NCBI RefSeq assembly: GCF_947172395.1
Contig: NC_069094.1
Coordinates: forward strand, 2,316,501-2,380,500
Source: Bicyclus anynana
Lineage: Eukaryota; Arthropoda; Insecta; Lepidoptera; Nymphalidae
Direction of reading: 5' to 3'
DNA length: 64,000 nucleotides
Shown piece after piece: positions 31,451 to 42,210 of this stretch. The translations under genes were made by a program, and so were the position numbers. How positions within the stretch are numbered: position 1 is the stretch's first letter; each line of letters opens with the position of its first letter. A model generated the notes under the pieces. It was not told where the DNA came from. It was given only the letters and a program-made list of their open reading frames with translations, and searched no databases.

Positions 31451-31700
31451 GAGTGATGTGATAGCCCAGTGAATATGACCTCTGCCTTCCATTCGTAAGG
31501 TGTAGGTACGAATCCGGTTCGGGGCATGCACCTCCGCATCGCGAAAACACTGCATACCTGGGAATCATCTGGAACATTCCACATGTGTGAAGTCTGCCAA
31601 TTTGGCCAGCGTGGTAGACTAAGGCCTAACCCCTCTTATTCTGAGAGAAGACTCGTGCTCAACACTGAGCCGAATATGGGCTGTTAATGACGATGATGAA
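31451..31700 (+). mobile_element. SINE-A with internal deletion
   Basis: GATGTGATAGCCCAGTGAAT head, GTACGAATCCGGTTCGGGG B box, then CACCTCC joins directly to GCATCGCGAAAACACTGCATACC, skipping about 60 bp. The 3' end GCCGAATATGGGCTGTTAATG, then GACGATGATG. Confidence 0.78.
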
Positions 31701-31803
31701 TGCATAAGTAATAAATCATGTTGATGCCATTTCAAAAATGGCAGCCAATTGAAGAAGTATAAGCAAATTAAGTCCACTATGCATAATCTAGTTAAAAGAC
31801 CTT

Positions 31804-32086
31804 GTCCAGAACGGGCGAATTCGTCGCGAGTTGTATCGCGCGAATTCATACGCACGTTGTCGAAGTACTAGACATCAATACATCGCGTTCACAAGCATCG
31901 CGCGAACTTCAAAATACGCCCGTAAATCGCGTGCACTACGCCAGACGCGCTTGATTCGCGCGTATTGCGTATCATGTTTCGTACTGAATTCCTCCTCAAA
32001 TGCTAGCACGTTGGTACTCATCTTGTAGACTCAACGGTCGCGCGTAATACGCGCGAGAGAATCGCGGCGAATTCGCCCTTTCTGGA
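31804..32086. mobile_element. CpG-rich MITE with ~27 bp terminal inverted repeats
   Basis: GTCCAGAACGGGCGAATTCG continuing into TCGCGAG at the left, and the complement (CGCGGCGAATTCGCCCTTTC, then TGGAC) at the right, few mismatches. The interior is full of CGCG/GCGAATTCGC motifs. No convincing coding. TTA-like bases flank both ends; exact target duplication not resolved. Confidence 0.68.
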
Positions 32087-32097
32087 CTGAGCCTAAG

Positions 32098-32272
32098 GGT
32101 TCATTTACACGAGCGGCAACTCTACCGACGATCGCAGTCGGCGACGATTCCCGTTGGCTGCCGGCGAGACATCGCTGACTGCAGTCGACGACGCTGTCGC
32201 CTGCCGCCGAGACGTCGCCGACTGCAGTCGACTGCGGTCGTCGGTAGCAGCTGCCGCTCGTGTGAAGGAACA
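32098..32272. mobile_element. CpG-rich MITE adjoining the previous one
   Basis: A 175 bp unit. GTTCATTTACACGAGCGGCA at the left pairs with GCTGCCGCTCGTGTGAAGGAAC at the right. CTAAG occurs on both sides (32093-32097, 32273-32277), a likely 5 bp target duplication. The interior repeats GACTGCAGTCGACGACG-like palindromes. Arg/Ser-rich opposite-strand frames are by-products of GC content. Confidence 0.7.
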
Positions 32273-32279
32273 CTAAGCT

Positions 32280-33450
32280 TTAACAACCGCCCAACCTCGT
32301 GACCTACATACCAGCAGACCAATGTCGTAAGCAAACACTCCCAACGCCTTGAAGTAAGCTGATATTGTATTTAAATTAAGTGTTTAATAAATTATCTATC
32401 TTACTTAGACAAGATTTTAGCATAATGAATGTTTTTTTTTAGTATTCAAGACTTTTTATTTCTTTTTCTTCTATAAAAGGTTTCTTAAGGGCTTCTTTAG
32501 CAATAAGACTTGATTAAGGTAAATAAGGTTTTATTAAAGACGGCTAAGTAATTGGTACTAGTTGTTGTTGATTAAATAAAAAAATGTAAACCTTTAGCAG
32601 TTTTTAACTATAAGCGACTACAAAGTTTAGATGATGGTTATGGTATATAACACATTTTAATATGTATATTATGACACTAAAAAATGTAAATATCGTTAGA
32701 TTATAATGTATCTCCCGAGATTGTGAACTGTCGAAAGAATGTAAACCGCAACATACTCCAGAGAACTGGAATTTGAGTGGCTCAGAAACCAATGGCATTA
32801 GGTTTTTCTTTATTATTATACATTTTTCCTTACAATCTACCGAAAAATAACACGTTAAGTTGTAAGCAGTATACTGCGGTTCAAAATTTTTCGGCAGTTC
32901 ATAATCTCGCGCGATATATTATAATCTAACGGTAGGTATATATAATTTTACGGTGGTATATACAACACATTTTTATTTGTATCTTTTTATAGCACATTCT
33001 GTAGTAATTTATAGATCAGACGAACTTAACAGGACAATCTATTACAGTTTACCAAAGGCGCGTAGACCAAATACACAAATTCGCGGTTCACGACCATGAA
33101 TAATTTCAAAAGTTTTAAAATTCTAAATTCGTTCGTTACAAAAGGCTTACATTACTAGAAAATTTTTAAGCCTACTTGTCGGATAGGGTGGATTAATTTG
33201 CCTGTATGAAATTACAAGATTTCCTAGATATTTTATTTATTTAAATAATATTGCAACATACGATTTTATACTACGTACTTACACTTTATATTGTTGCATA
33301 GATTGTAAACTGAAGCCAGCAAATCGATAGTTATTCAAGACGCCTTTGCCGTCTCATTAAAACTCCCGCTAGACAACATGTCCCAACTTGCTCTAACACT
33401 GACTGTTCATTAGTTTGACGAGTTATCCAGATCATTTGTACATGTATTTA
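32280..33450. other. No recognised feature
   Basis: AT-rich non-coding DNA. No element ends or coding motifs found. Confidence 0.45.
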
Positions 33451-33529
33451 CAGGCTTTGATATAACTAACGCCGTCTTAGTCCGCGTGAAAATCGATGTG
33501 AACTCACCCCTTTCTGTTTTATATAGTAA

Positions 33530-33725
33530 CTAGCTGATACCGCGCGGTTTCACCCGCGTGGTTCCCGTTTCCGTAGGAATATGGGGATAATATATAGCTT
33601 ATAGCCTTCCTCGATAAATGGGCTATCTAACACTGAAAGAATTTTTCAAATCGGACCAGTATTTCCTGAGATTAGCGCGTTCAATCAAATAAACAAACTC
33701 TTTAGCTTTATAATGTTATTATAGA
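33530..33725 (-). mobile_element. Non-autonomous Helitron, group A
   Basis: CTAGCTGATACCGCGCGG and GTTTCACCCGCGTGGTTCCC at the 3' end, CGATAAATGGGCTATCTAAC and TTAGCGCGTTCAATC inside, TTTATAATGTTATTATAGA at the 5' end. Just upstream (33457-33529) a truncated group-B terminus (CTAACGCCGTCTTAGTCCGCG) abuts it. Confidence 0.82.
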
Positions 33726-34039
33726 AACGCCCAGTAACTGAAATCATGAACGATTAATATTAAAAATAACTTCAACCTCTATATGGGTAGAATTATTAAA
33801 AAAAAATTAATTATATTATTTTTAGTATTTTATGGTAGTACACATACCATTTTTTACAATAAATGTAACTTGAACAGTGGAGAATTTCCATACAAACGTT
33901 CAACCCCTATTTCACACCTTTCTGATAATAGATAAACATGAAACAATTTGATTGTTTGTTTTTGCACTTAATACACTCTGAAACTACCGAACGGATTTGA
34001 AAAAGTCTTCTGCTGTTAACACTAACCCGAGCCCGAGTG

Positions 34040-34195
34040 CTAGTCGTTAAATAATTTAACTCTAAGTTCGCCAAACCGCTTTGGAGCAGTGTGATGGGTT
34101 AAAGCTCTATACCCACTCTTCTTCAGGTAAGGATCGAGGCCCGGCTCTGACGTAGATAAAATAGGCTGATAATGGTGATACGTCTTATATAAAAT
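34040..34195 (+). repeat. RTE-like LINE 3'-end fragment
   Basis: GGAGCAGTGTGATGGGTTAAAGC, CTATACCCACTCTTCTTCAGG, GTAGATAAAATAGGCTGATAATGGTGATA. It has the same layout as 21048-21160. Confidence 0.6.
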
Positions 34196-34660
34196 TGCCA
34201 GAATTAAACCCTTTAACGACAACAGAATTTCATCCAGTCTCTAAATTGGAGCCTTTTATATTTTAATTACGCCTTTATATAACTGAAACGTTCAGGATAT
34301 CGCGTAGGGTAATGCGTAGGGGATCGGTAAAGGGGCAATTTATACGCCGCCATTTTTCGTAGGCTTACATGTTGACTTTGGCTCTTTGTCGTTCGTCGGA
34401 TTGTAGCAAATTTTATTTGGCCAAAGCTTTTGTTTTGTGAGAGCTTAGAGCGAATGTATGTGAGCCGATGCGTTGCTATAATCCATACTCGTGTATCTAT
34501 TGTTTTGAATTTGTTTTTGTGAATTGGTTTGAATATGTCGACCTATTTAGAAATTCTTTGCTGTTATATATATTTTGACCATTTCTTTGATGCAGTTGGT
34601 ACAGCTTTTGTTTCCAAAAGAGAGGTCCTTGGTTAAATTCAAAGCTCAGGTCAATTTATT

Positions 34661-34780
34661 CTACTAATATTATAAACGCGAAAGTTTGTATGGATGTTTG
34701 TTACACTTTAACGCCCCAAGTATTGAATCGATTTGAATGAAATTTAAACTAAAATAGATAATACACAAAATTCTAGGATG
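34661..34780 (+). mobile_element. Helitron 5' fragment, group B
   Basis: TCTACTAATATTATAAACGC, GAAAGTTTGTATGGATGTTTG and TTGAATCGATTTGAATGAAA. The 3' part is missing. Confidence 0.7.
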
Positions 34781-34789
34781 TTCTAAATA

Positions 34790-36009
34790 TTGTACATGTG
34801 TTTTACTAGTATAAAGAAACCTTACTTCACTTGTGCACTGAAATGGAGAACCTAGATGAAGTTAAAGTCTGGTGTGTATATGAAGTTAAAGTATTATCAT
34901 TATCGCACCTTAAGTCTTAATTAAGCATACATTATTCATAGCGTCCATTATTAAGTTCCTTCATTAAAATATTCATGTTGAATTTCACGACATAGAATAA
35001 TGATAAGGGACAAGAATTAATGATAGCGCAGTCTGAAAGTTACCTCTAACGGCCTTTAAGCAACACAGTCGAGAGTGGACATTAGTTAGAAATCAAAACG
35101 TTGATACCTCAATAGTTCCATCAGCTCAAGGGGCCAGACTCAATACCGAAAGGTCTTGAGTTCAAGCTCCCACCATTGAACTCGCATTTACTACGTAAAC
35201 TATCTTAAAAAATAGTAATTGGAAAAGAGAATGTTGGATATTAATTTAAAAAATGGTCACGTTTGACCAGTTTTTTGTGTCAATTTCATTTTTTTGCTTT
35301 ACAAAGCTCATGCAAACACATGGGTTTAATTTTCATTTAATATGAATTTGAGACTTTGTATTTTTGAAATTGGCGCAGGTTTAATTTGGTTTCGAGCAGC
35401 TTAGTTACCGTATAATACACAGATAATAGCGATTTAATTATGCTCGTAAAGTAATCCGTATAATATTATTATAATTTACTGATCCTTATAATATTATGTT
35501 ATGCGACGACGACGAGGTTTTATTTTTACACAATAACTCTGCATTTCAAAATTCACACACTTCCACTTCTTTAAAAAGAGCTTTGCATATCAGTAAAAAA
35601 GTATTTTTTTTTATTTCTATCTATCATCAGTCAGTTCTAATATAAATGATATTATTCCATATTCTTACTTTCTGTTAACTCACATCAACAAATTATACAT
35701 ATTATGTATTTCATTAGGCCTAATGGTCATGTACTTTTTTACAAGGGAACAGAAAAGGGGGAATATTTTTGTGTAGTCATGCCTCTGCTATTACAGCGGC
35801 GCCTAACTTTTTGCTAACGTCGTTCTTAATGACGGACCACACTCTCGCCGAGTCACATCGCGTGAGGACGGAAAAGGTTTAATCTAAATTCACACGTAAC
35901 ATGTATTTACAAGTACGTGAGGTCTTGAGACGGGTAAAATAAACACGTAAAGAAACGTAACTTCTAGTGTTCTAGAGGCTTATTACTTTGTTAATTGTTT
36001 CTAGGTAGC
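34790..36009. other. No gene recognised; tRNA-like remnant
   Basis: A degraded SINE-like head lies at 35105-35180 (GATACCTCAATAGTTCCATC, CTTGAGTTCAAGCTCCCACC). The rest is AT-rich without recognised features. Confidence 0.4.
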
Positions 36010-36232
36010 TATCAAAAATTTAAGGGTCTTTGTGACTTTTTTTTATTTTTTGTCTATCTGTCTTCGTTCGGTTCGTCTTTGGAACGGGTGAAGCGATTTT
36101 AATAGGACTTTCACTGGAAGGTAGAGGAGATTATTGAGCAGTATATAGGCTACTTTTTGTATTAGAAACATCCAAAATTCTCTCAGGATCTGTGAAAAAT
36201 AGAACTTCACGCGCACGCAGTCACTGGCGTTA
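36010..36232 (+). repeat. Helitron-like repeat, divergent type
   Basis: GAACGGGTGAAGCGATTTTAATAG, TATAGGCTACTTTTTGTAT, CTGTGAAAAATAGAACTTCACG and the end GCACGCAGTCACTGGCGTTAG mirror the order of group-B Helitrons with a different terminus. Confidence 0.5.
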
Positions 36233-36239
36233 GTATACA

Positions 36240-37040
36240 ATTTGACTTTGACTTGACTTTTGATTAACTAATTTACTAATTATGGCACAAAATATAATAA
36301 TTACATCGACCTTCGTCGTTACATAAAAGTTTTCAGCCCATTTTGTACCTACGAGTAAGTACAGTAGGAAACTATGGAATTTTGATTGCGGAGTCTAGCA
36401 TATATTTTCGGGATTTTAATTGTAAGAAATCTTCATAACAAACCTAAAATATGATATCTTTACAACAAACCGTAATTTTAAAATGTATACAATTTTAATG
36501 GTATTTTTTGATACAGTAAAATATCGATTTTATATAAATAAAAGCAAACATTTGTAACATCTGTCATTCGAGTCTCGTGCGAGACTGTGGCGCACCCTCC
36601 ATTACTGTGAGGCTCCTCAGGGAGAGGTAATGTTTATGAGGCTTCTCGTCCCAACCCTTGCCTCCATTTGACTGCGATACTACATTTTTATAGAGCCTTC
36701 ACTTGTTTTAGGCTAAATGGACGTACTTTAGTGTATTTTGTAGTCAATTTTACTTATAATTTGCTCGTATTATTTTCCTCATTAAACTAACTTATACTGT
36801 TAAGGTTTAAGAACTGATTTTTACTTTATATACAGTTATTTCTAACTGACTATCAAATAAAAATAAACTAACACCAACGAAGCTTGGTCTTTCATACATT
36901 TTGTCAATAAAAACAGAAGTTACATGAAAATATCAGTTTTACAAAACCTTTAACCATATGGATTATTTATCTGGAGTATTTCCAAATTTATTCTTTTCAA
37001 GCAATATATAACTATACAATGTATATGCACATAGGGTCTG
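36240..37040. other. No gene recognised
   Basis: AT-rich. A GC-richer patch at 36568-36670 (GAGACTGTGGCGCACCCTCC, GAGGCTCCTCAGGGAGAGG) resembles a dispersed LINE-like 3' region but is not identified. Confidence 0.35.
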
Positions 37041-37205
37041 TTCCATTTTTTTTTATTATTAAATAATATTTGCCATATCGAAGCCTCCAATATTTCCATT
37101 CCTATTCCAATTAATTAGTCGGAAAAGACTGTATTAAGAAAGGGTACGACCAACGACGGAAATAGTCCAACGGGCGGGAATCAAACCAATACCACTCGGT
37201 GATGT
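37041..37205 (-). mobile_element. SINE-C copy
   Basis: Poly-T, AATATTTGCCATATCGAAGC, TTAGTCGGAAAAGACTGTATTAAG, GGGTACGACCAACGACGG, GGGCGGGAATCAAACCAATACC (B box complement), CTTTACCGTTAGTGAC (A-box region). Diverged. Confidence 0.72.
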
Positions 37206-37914
37206 GTCCTTTACCGTTAGTGACTTGTATTAATTTAAAATGTTTATTAACATCTGAAGTAAAAGAAAAGAAACGTATAACGAAGTTGTAAGAAAATAAA
37301 CAGAAGAAAATAAAAAAAACACAGAAATTGGATAAGTTTCTAGAAGAGCCGTAACGATACTCATTTGCAAATTAATTAGCAAATACGAGAAAAATATTTA
37401 ATTAGCTCAGGGAGAGGATTCAAACTGGAATTGTTTGGTTTGTATTACGCTCGACGGTTCCGATGCGCTTTGCAACATTGTAGTTTGAAACTTGTATTGT
37501 ATTGTAGCTTGTTTATAAGTTGCAATATCTATGTTCTGCTATATACACATGGAGATCGTGTTATCTTACTTTGGCAAACATGCATAAGCCTTCGGTCTTA
37601 GTTACCGGTAAACATTTTCTATGTTTACCCGACAAGAAATAAAGGGTTGTAAGTATATATCAATCCATGTAAGTTCGTTGATTTGTAGCGCTCAAATATT
37701 AACCGCGAGTGCCTATATTGCTGATTCTTACGTCAGTCGAGTCGTTTTTCTTCGCCTCATCTTATAATATTATCATTACCTTTTGTCCAAATAAACGTGT
37801 TTGTCTATCCATAGGTATAATGGTCAGCGACGAATCGGTAGACTAATCTAATTACGTAGCTTTATTTATATCAGGCTACGTTTTGATATATTAGTCTATT
37901 TATATAACTAATCC
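37206..37914. other. No recognised feature
   Basis: AT-rich non-coding sequence. Confidence 0.45.
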
Positions 37915-38395
37915 TAGCTTAATATATAAACAGATAACCTGATATAATAACACATACTGATCTACAAACACAGCCAGATCTACTAATACATAGTCTGATC
38001 TATCAACATGTAGTCTACCTACCAGCATGTAGCCTCGTCTATCAACACATTAATAGATAATCTGATCTATACTTATACATAAACTAGCGTGATATATAAA
38101 CACAAAGCCTTAACTATATAACTTTTCATAGCCTGATATGTCAACATATAGCCTGATCTTTATAACTTTTCATACCCTGATATATCAACATATAACCTGA
38201 TCTATATAACTTTTAATAGCCTGATATATCAACATATAGCATGATCTATTATCACATATTGATCTATCAACACACAGACAGATCTACTATCACATAATCT
38301 GACCAATCAACACAAAGTCTGATCTATCAGCACATAGCCTGATCTGTCAACACATAGCCTGATTTATCAACACGCAGACTGAACTATCAACTGAA
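37915..38395. repeat. Degenerate ~20 bp tandem array (minisatellite)
   Basis: About 480 bp of imperfect repeats around AGCCTGATCTATCAACACAT. Best-preserved units are at 38318-38395. Others carry TATATAAC insertions (38120-38240). By length this is roughly two dozen units. There are no spacers of constant length and unrelated sequence, so it is not a CRISPR array. Confidence 0.75.
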
Positions 38396-38929
38396 ACCGC
38401 AAAATTTTAACGCAATCTTTTCAGTGATTATGTTTAATTTTAATCAATAATTATTATGATTAATAGTTATTATGACGTAGACTTCCACTAAGAAAGGTAC
38501 CAAATTCGCCCCCTAAATTGAGATCCGCGGAATTGTAAAAAAACATTAATTCACAAACACGAAGTCGTAGGCATCGGTTAGCTTAATACAGATGCTAATT
38601 AAATTCAATCTATGTTACATTATTATACGTTTTTTTTCAACCGTGTTGGATTTCATACGGGCTGAACTACATATTTACTCAACTGTAATAATGCACCTCT
38701 CAAATGAAAGCCTTTTTTAACTATTTGCTATCGGTATAGCGTGTAATTTCAATGCTGATTTTTGCACAACCTATTTTTTGATTTGGATTTTTTTTATGTT
38801 TATTTTACGAAACTATATTGAAACAATGTTCGATAATAAATTTTATTAATTAAATAATGTATTTGTGAGTATTAACAGCTGTACATTTATTAAATTTTAT
38901 ACAAAGTAAACAAAATGTTAACGCAAGCT
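38396..38929. other. No recognised feature
   Basis: AT-rich sequence between the tandem array and the SINE-C/LINE insertion. Confidence 0.45.
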
Positions 38930-38969
38930 TTTTTTTAAACGAATATTTGCCATGTCTTTTTTAAATATG
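38930..38969 (-). mobile_element. SINE-C 3' tail, split by the LINE
   Basis: TTTTTTTTAAACGAATATTTGCCATG matches the tail of the SINE-C copy at 37041 and, reversed, the one at 23842. Its last ten bases (38960-38969, TTTAAATATG) are the left target duplication of the LINE. The rest of this SINE resumes at 42221. Confidence 0.7.
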
Positions 38970-41900
38970 TATGGGGTGTAAGGGGGAGGCTAGTACCAGT
39001 CAGTCTCCCCAACTGCCAACCTCACCTGCTCGTGGTGCACCCTGCAGATGGACCGACGAGGCTCTGGCGACCGACGAATGGCGGTATATCCATTCCCACA
39101 GGCTAGATTACGAAATGCCTCAGGCCGGTGTCGGGCAGCAGCGACACCGGCGCGAGTTATCTAGCACTGCGCTGACCAACCCGCATGCCCAGCGTGGTCA
39201 GTACTGGGCAAAACTTTGTATGGACGGCAAAAACAAAACACAGCCCCTAGTCCCCGGCAGCCCCGCTATTCCTGGCTCTGGCAGCGGTTATGGTAACGGC
39301 GGGGCAAGGGGTGTTAAGAATCTCCGGCAGAGATTCCGCTGCCAACCCCGACGACTAGACCTGGCAACATACAACGCACGCACTTTGAGGTCCGACGAAA
39401 AGGTCATCGAGCTGGAAGAAGTTATGAGCAAGTTGCACTGGGATATCATAGGATTGTCTGAAGTCCGAAGAGAGGGGGAGGGCTCGATAATCCTTGAATC
39501 CGGCAACATGCTCTACTACCGGGAGGGCGACCAACAGTCCCAGGGTGGTGTCGGATTTATCGTTCACAAGTCCCTCGTGAACAATGTTGTAAAAGTCGAG
39601 AGTGTGTCGAGCAGGGTAGCGTTCCTGGTCCTCCGAATTACCAAACGGTATTCGTTGAAGGTTATACAGGTTTACGCACCGACCTCGACACATCCCGACG
39701 AGGAGGTAGAGGTATTGTATGAGGATATTTCTAAAGCCATACATGCCTCAAACTCTTATTACAATGTTGTGATGGGGGATTTTTACGCAAAGCTGGGCGA
39801 ACGTAGCGGTTCAGAGTTGAAAGTGGGACGATTTGGATATGGGCAACGGAACGATAGGGGCCAAATGTTGGCTGACTTCATGGAGAAGGAGGGCCTCTTT
39901 ATGATGAACTCCTTCTTCAAGAAGCCACCACACAGGAAATGGACCTGGATGAGCCCCGATGGTTCCACGAAAAACGAGATCGACTTCATCTTGTCTACCA
40001 GACGGCAAATATTCAACGATGTTTCTGTGATCCATAGGGTGAAAACCGGTAGCGATCACCGAATGGTTAGAGGCACGTTGAATATCAACATTCAGCTGGA
40101 ACGGTATCGACTGGTGAAGTCTACGCTCCGACCTACTCGTGCCCATATTCAAAACCCCGAGTCCTTTCAACTAGAACTGCAGAACCGCTTTGATTGCCTA
40201 GCAAATTGCGAAACTGTGGACGATCTGAACAACAGGTTCGTGGAAACTGTCCATTCCGTTGGGTCTAAGTTCTATAAGACCCACCGTGCGAAAAGAACCA
40301 AAAAGTTCTCGGACCAAACACTTAAACTCATGGAAGAAAGGCAAGAAATGAGATTACAGTCTTCAGCAGATGCGTCAAAATACCGACAAATCAGTAGACA
40401 GATCTCTAAGTCGCAAACCAGCGACTTGCGAAATTTCAATACCGAGCGTATTAAAAATGCGATTGAAAATAATCGAGGCTCGAAAGTTTTCGCCAGAGAT
40501 CTGTCTATTGGACAGAGGCAGCTGACGCGTTTGAAGACCGAACACGGTAATCTAATTTCTTCCAAGCCCGAGTTATTAAGTGAGGTCGAGAAGTTCTATG
40601 GACAGCTATACACGACTACTCAGCAGCCTGTTGCCAATTTGGCTAAAGACTCCAGAGCCAAGTTGACCCGACACTATACCGAAGATATCCCGGACGTCAG
40701 CCTATACGAGATTAGTGTGGCTCTCAAACACCTGAAGAACAATAAGGCGCCAGGTGAGGACGGAATCACAGCAGAACTCCTGAAAGCGGGTGGAAAACCG
40801 ATACTTAAAGTCCTTCAGCGATTGTTCAATTCCGTCATTCACGAGGGCACGACGCCTGAGGCGTGGCATAGGAGCGTGGTGGTTCTGTTCTTCAAAAAAG
40901 GTGACAACACCTTGCTGAAGAATTACAGACCCATCTCGCTGCTAAGCCATGTTTACAAATTGTTCTCGAGAGTCATTACGAATCGTCTCGCTAATAGGTT
41001 TGACGACTTCCAGCCTCCCGAACAAGCCGGTTTCCGAAAAGGCTTTAGTACCATAGACCACATCCATACGCTGCGGCAGGTTATACAGAAGACTCACGAG
41101 TATAACCAGCCACTTTGCTTAGCGTTTGTGGACTATGAGAAAGCCTTCGATTCGGTGGAAACCTGGGCTGTGCTAAGGTCATTGCAGAGATGCCGAATTG
41201 ATTACAGGTATATCCAAGCGTTGAAGTGCTTGTACGAAAACGCCACTATGTCAGTCCGTATTCAGGATCAGACTACGAGGCCAATCCAGTTGCAGCGAGG
41301 AGTGCGTCAGGGAGATGTGATCTCTCCGAAGCTATTTACCGCCGCACTGGAAGACGTCTTTAAGCTTCTGGACTGGAGCGGACTTGGCATCAACATCAAT
41401 GGCGAGTACATCACTCAACTGCGGTTCGCGGATGATGTAGTCATCATGGCACAGACTCTGGATGACCTTAGTACCATGCTCAATGACCTCAGCAGCGTTT
41501 CTCAACAGGTGGGCCTGAAAATGAACATGGGCAAAACAAAAATAATGTGTAATGCTCATGTATCGCTCCACCCAGTTATAGTTGAGAACGCTGCACTCGA
41601 AATTGTAGACGAATACATATACCTAGGACATATGATCCAGTTAGGTAGGTCCAATTTCGAGAAAGAGGTGAACCGTCGAATCCAACTCGGCTGGGCTGCA
41701 TTCGGGACGCTTCGCGACATCTTTTCGTCCGAAATTCCTCAGTGCCTGAAGACAAAAGTCTTCGAACAGTGCGTGTTGTCAGTGATGACCTATGGTTCCG
41801 AGACTTGGTCGCTAACTATGGGCCTCATAAGAAGGCTTAGAGTCACACAGCGGGCGATGGAACGAGCTATGTTAGGAGTATCTCTGCGTGATCGAATCAG

Positions 41901-42210
41901 AAATGAGGAGATCCGCAGAAGAACCAAAGTCACCGACATAGCTCAACGAGTTGCGAAGCTGAAGTGGCAATGGGCGGGGCACATAGTTCGAAGAGCCGAT
42001 GGACGTTGGGGTCCCAAAGTGCTGGAATGGCGACCCCGCACTAGTAAGCGCAGTGTTGGCCGACCCCCCACCAGGTGGACTGACGACATCAAGCGAGTCG
42101 CAGGGATTCGCTGGATGCAGGCGGCTCAGTATCGTGATGTTTGGAAGTCCCTACAAAAGGCCTATGTCCTGCAGTGGACGTCCATCGGCTGATATGATGA
42201 TGATGATGAT
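38970..42210 (+). mobile_element. Full-length RTE-type non-LTR retrotransposon (LINE)
   Basis: A 3,241 bp insertion bounded by exact 10 bp target duplications TTTAAATATG (38960-38969 and 42211-42220). It is almost all one open frame. The start codon lies one base inside the 5' boundary and the stop (42190-42192) is followed only by ATGATGATGATGATGAT. Single-ORF organisation, APE plus RT domains, a very short 3' UTR and a short-repeat rather than poly-A tail are RTE-clade traits. The absence of a 5' UTR may mean slight 5' truncation or a naturally minimal leader. Broken relatives lie at 19376, 45310, 46334, 53343 and 58197. Confidence 0.9.
38971..42192 (+). CDS. LINE polyprotein: APE endonuclease + reverse transcriptase
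   Basis: A 1,073-residue protein for target-primed reverse transcription: the endonuclease nicks chromosomal DNA and the RT copies element RNA from the nick. Residues 1-125 are Gly/Pro/Arg-rich without a known fold. The APE domain (about 130-370) shows N135 (TYNARTLR), E164 (GLSEVRR), Y235 (VYAPTS), D338 (EIDFIL) and D362-H363 (GSDHR). The GDFNAKLG motif, however, reads GDFYAKLG, so catalytic Asn is Tyr272. RT (about 560-870) has APGEDGI (593-599), YRPISLLS (652-659), VDYEKAFDS with D721, GVRQGDVISPKLF (777-789) and FADD with D821/D822, all intact. The C-terminal part (TYGSETW at 940-946, then WAGHIVRR and GRPPTRW) is typical of RTE-like proteins. There is no frameshift or internal stop. Fragments of such genes are often misannotated as craniofacial development protein 2-like. 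Confidence 0.92.
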   Translation: MGCKGEASTSQSPQLPTSPARGAPCRWTDEALATDEWRYIHSHRLDYEMPQAGVGQQRHRRELSSTALTNPHAQRGQYWAKLCMDGKNKTQPLVPGSPAIPGSGSGYGNGGARGVKNLRQRFRCQPRRLDLATYNARTLRSDEKVIELEEVMSKLHWDIIGLSEVRREGEGSIILESGNMLYYREGDQQSQGGVGFIVHKSLVNNVVKVESVSSRVAFLVLRITKRYSLKVIQVYAPTSTHPDEEVEVLYEDISKAIHASNSYYNVVMGDFYAKLGERSGSELKVGRFGYGQRNDRGQMLADFMEKEGLFMMNSFFKKPPHRKWTWMSPDGSTKNEIDFILSTRRQIFNDVSVIHRVKTGSDHRMVRGTLNINIQLERYRLVKSTLRPTRAHIQNPESFQLELQNRFDCLANCETVDDLNNRFVETVHSVGSKFYKTHRAKRTKKFSDQTLKLMEERQEMRLQSSADASKYRQISRQISKSQTSDLRNFNTERIKNAIENNRGSKVFARDLSIGQRQLTRLKTEHGNLISSKPELLSEVEKFYGQLYTTTQQPVANLAKDSRAKLTRHYTEDIPDVSLYEISVALKHLKNNKAPGEDGITAELLKAGGKPILKVLQRLFNSVIHEGTTPEAWHRSVVVLFFKKGDNTLLKNYRPISLLSHVYKLFSRVITNRLANRFDDFQPPEQAGFRKGFSTIDHIHTLRQVIQKTHEYNQPLCLAFVDYEKAFDSVETWAVLRSLQRCRIDYRYIQALKCLYENATMSVRIQDQTTRPIQLQRGVRQGDVISPKLFTAALEDVFKLLDWSGLGININGEYITQLRFADDVVIMAQTLDDLSTMLNDLSSVSQQVGLKMNMGKTKIMCNAHVSLHPVIVENAALEIVDEYIYLGHMIQLGRSNFEKEVNRRIQLGWAAFGTLRDIFSSEIPQCLKTKVFEQCVLSVMTYGSETWSLTMGLIRRLRVTQRAMERAMLGVSLRDRIRNEEIRRRTKVTDIAQRVAKLKWQWAGHIVRRADGRWGPKVLEWRPRTSKRSVGRPPTRWTDDIKRVAGIRWMQAAQYRDVWKSLQKAYVLQWTSIG

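Noticed and set aside
31619..32334. Short Arg/Ser/Ala-rich frames across the GC-rich patch
   Set aside because: Several overlapping frames on both strands come from CpG-rich inverted-repeat elements; no codon pattern or motif supports a gene.
37915..38395. CRISPR array
   Set aside because: Units run head to tail and are degenerate with no unrelated spacers of constant length; the context is animal nuclear DNA.
39288..41571. Antisense frames of 73-129 codons within the LINE
   Set aside because: Shadows of the 1,073-codon LINE frame.
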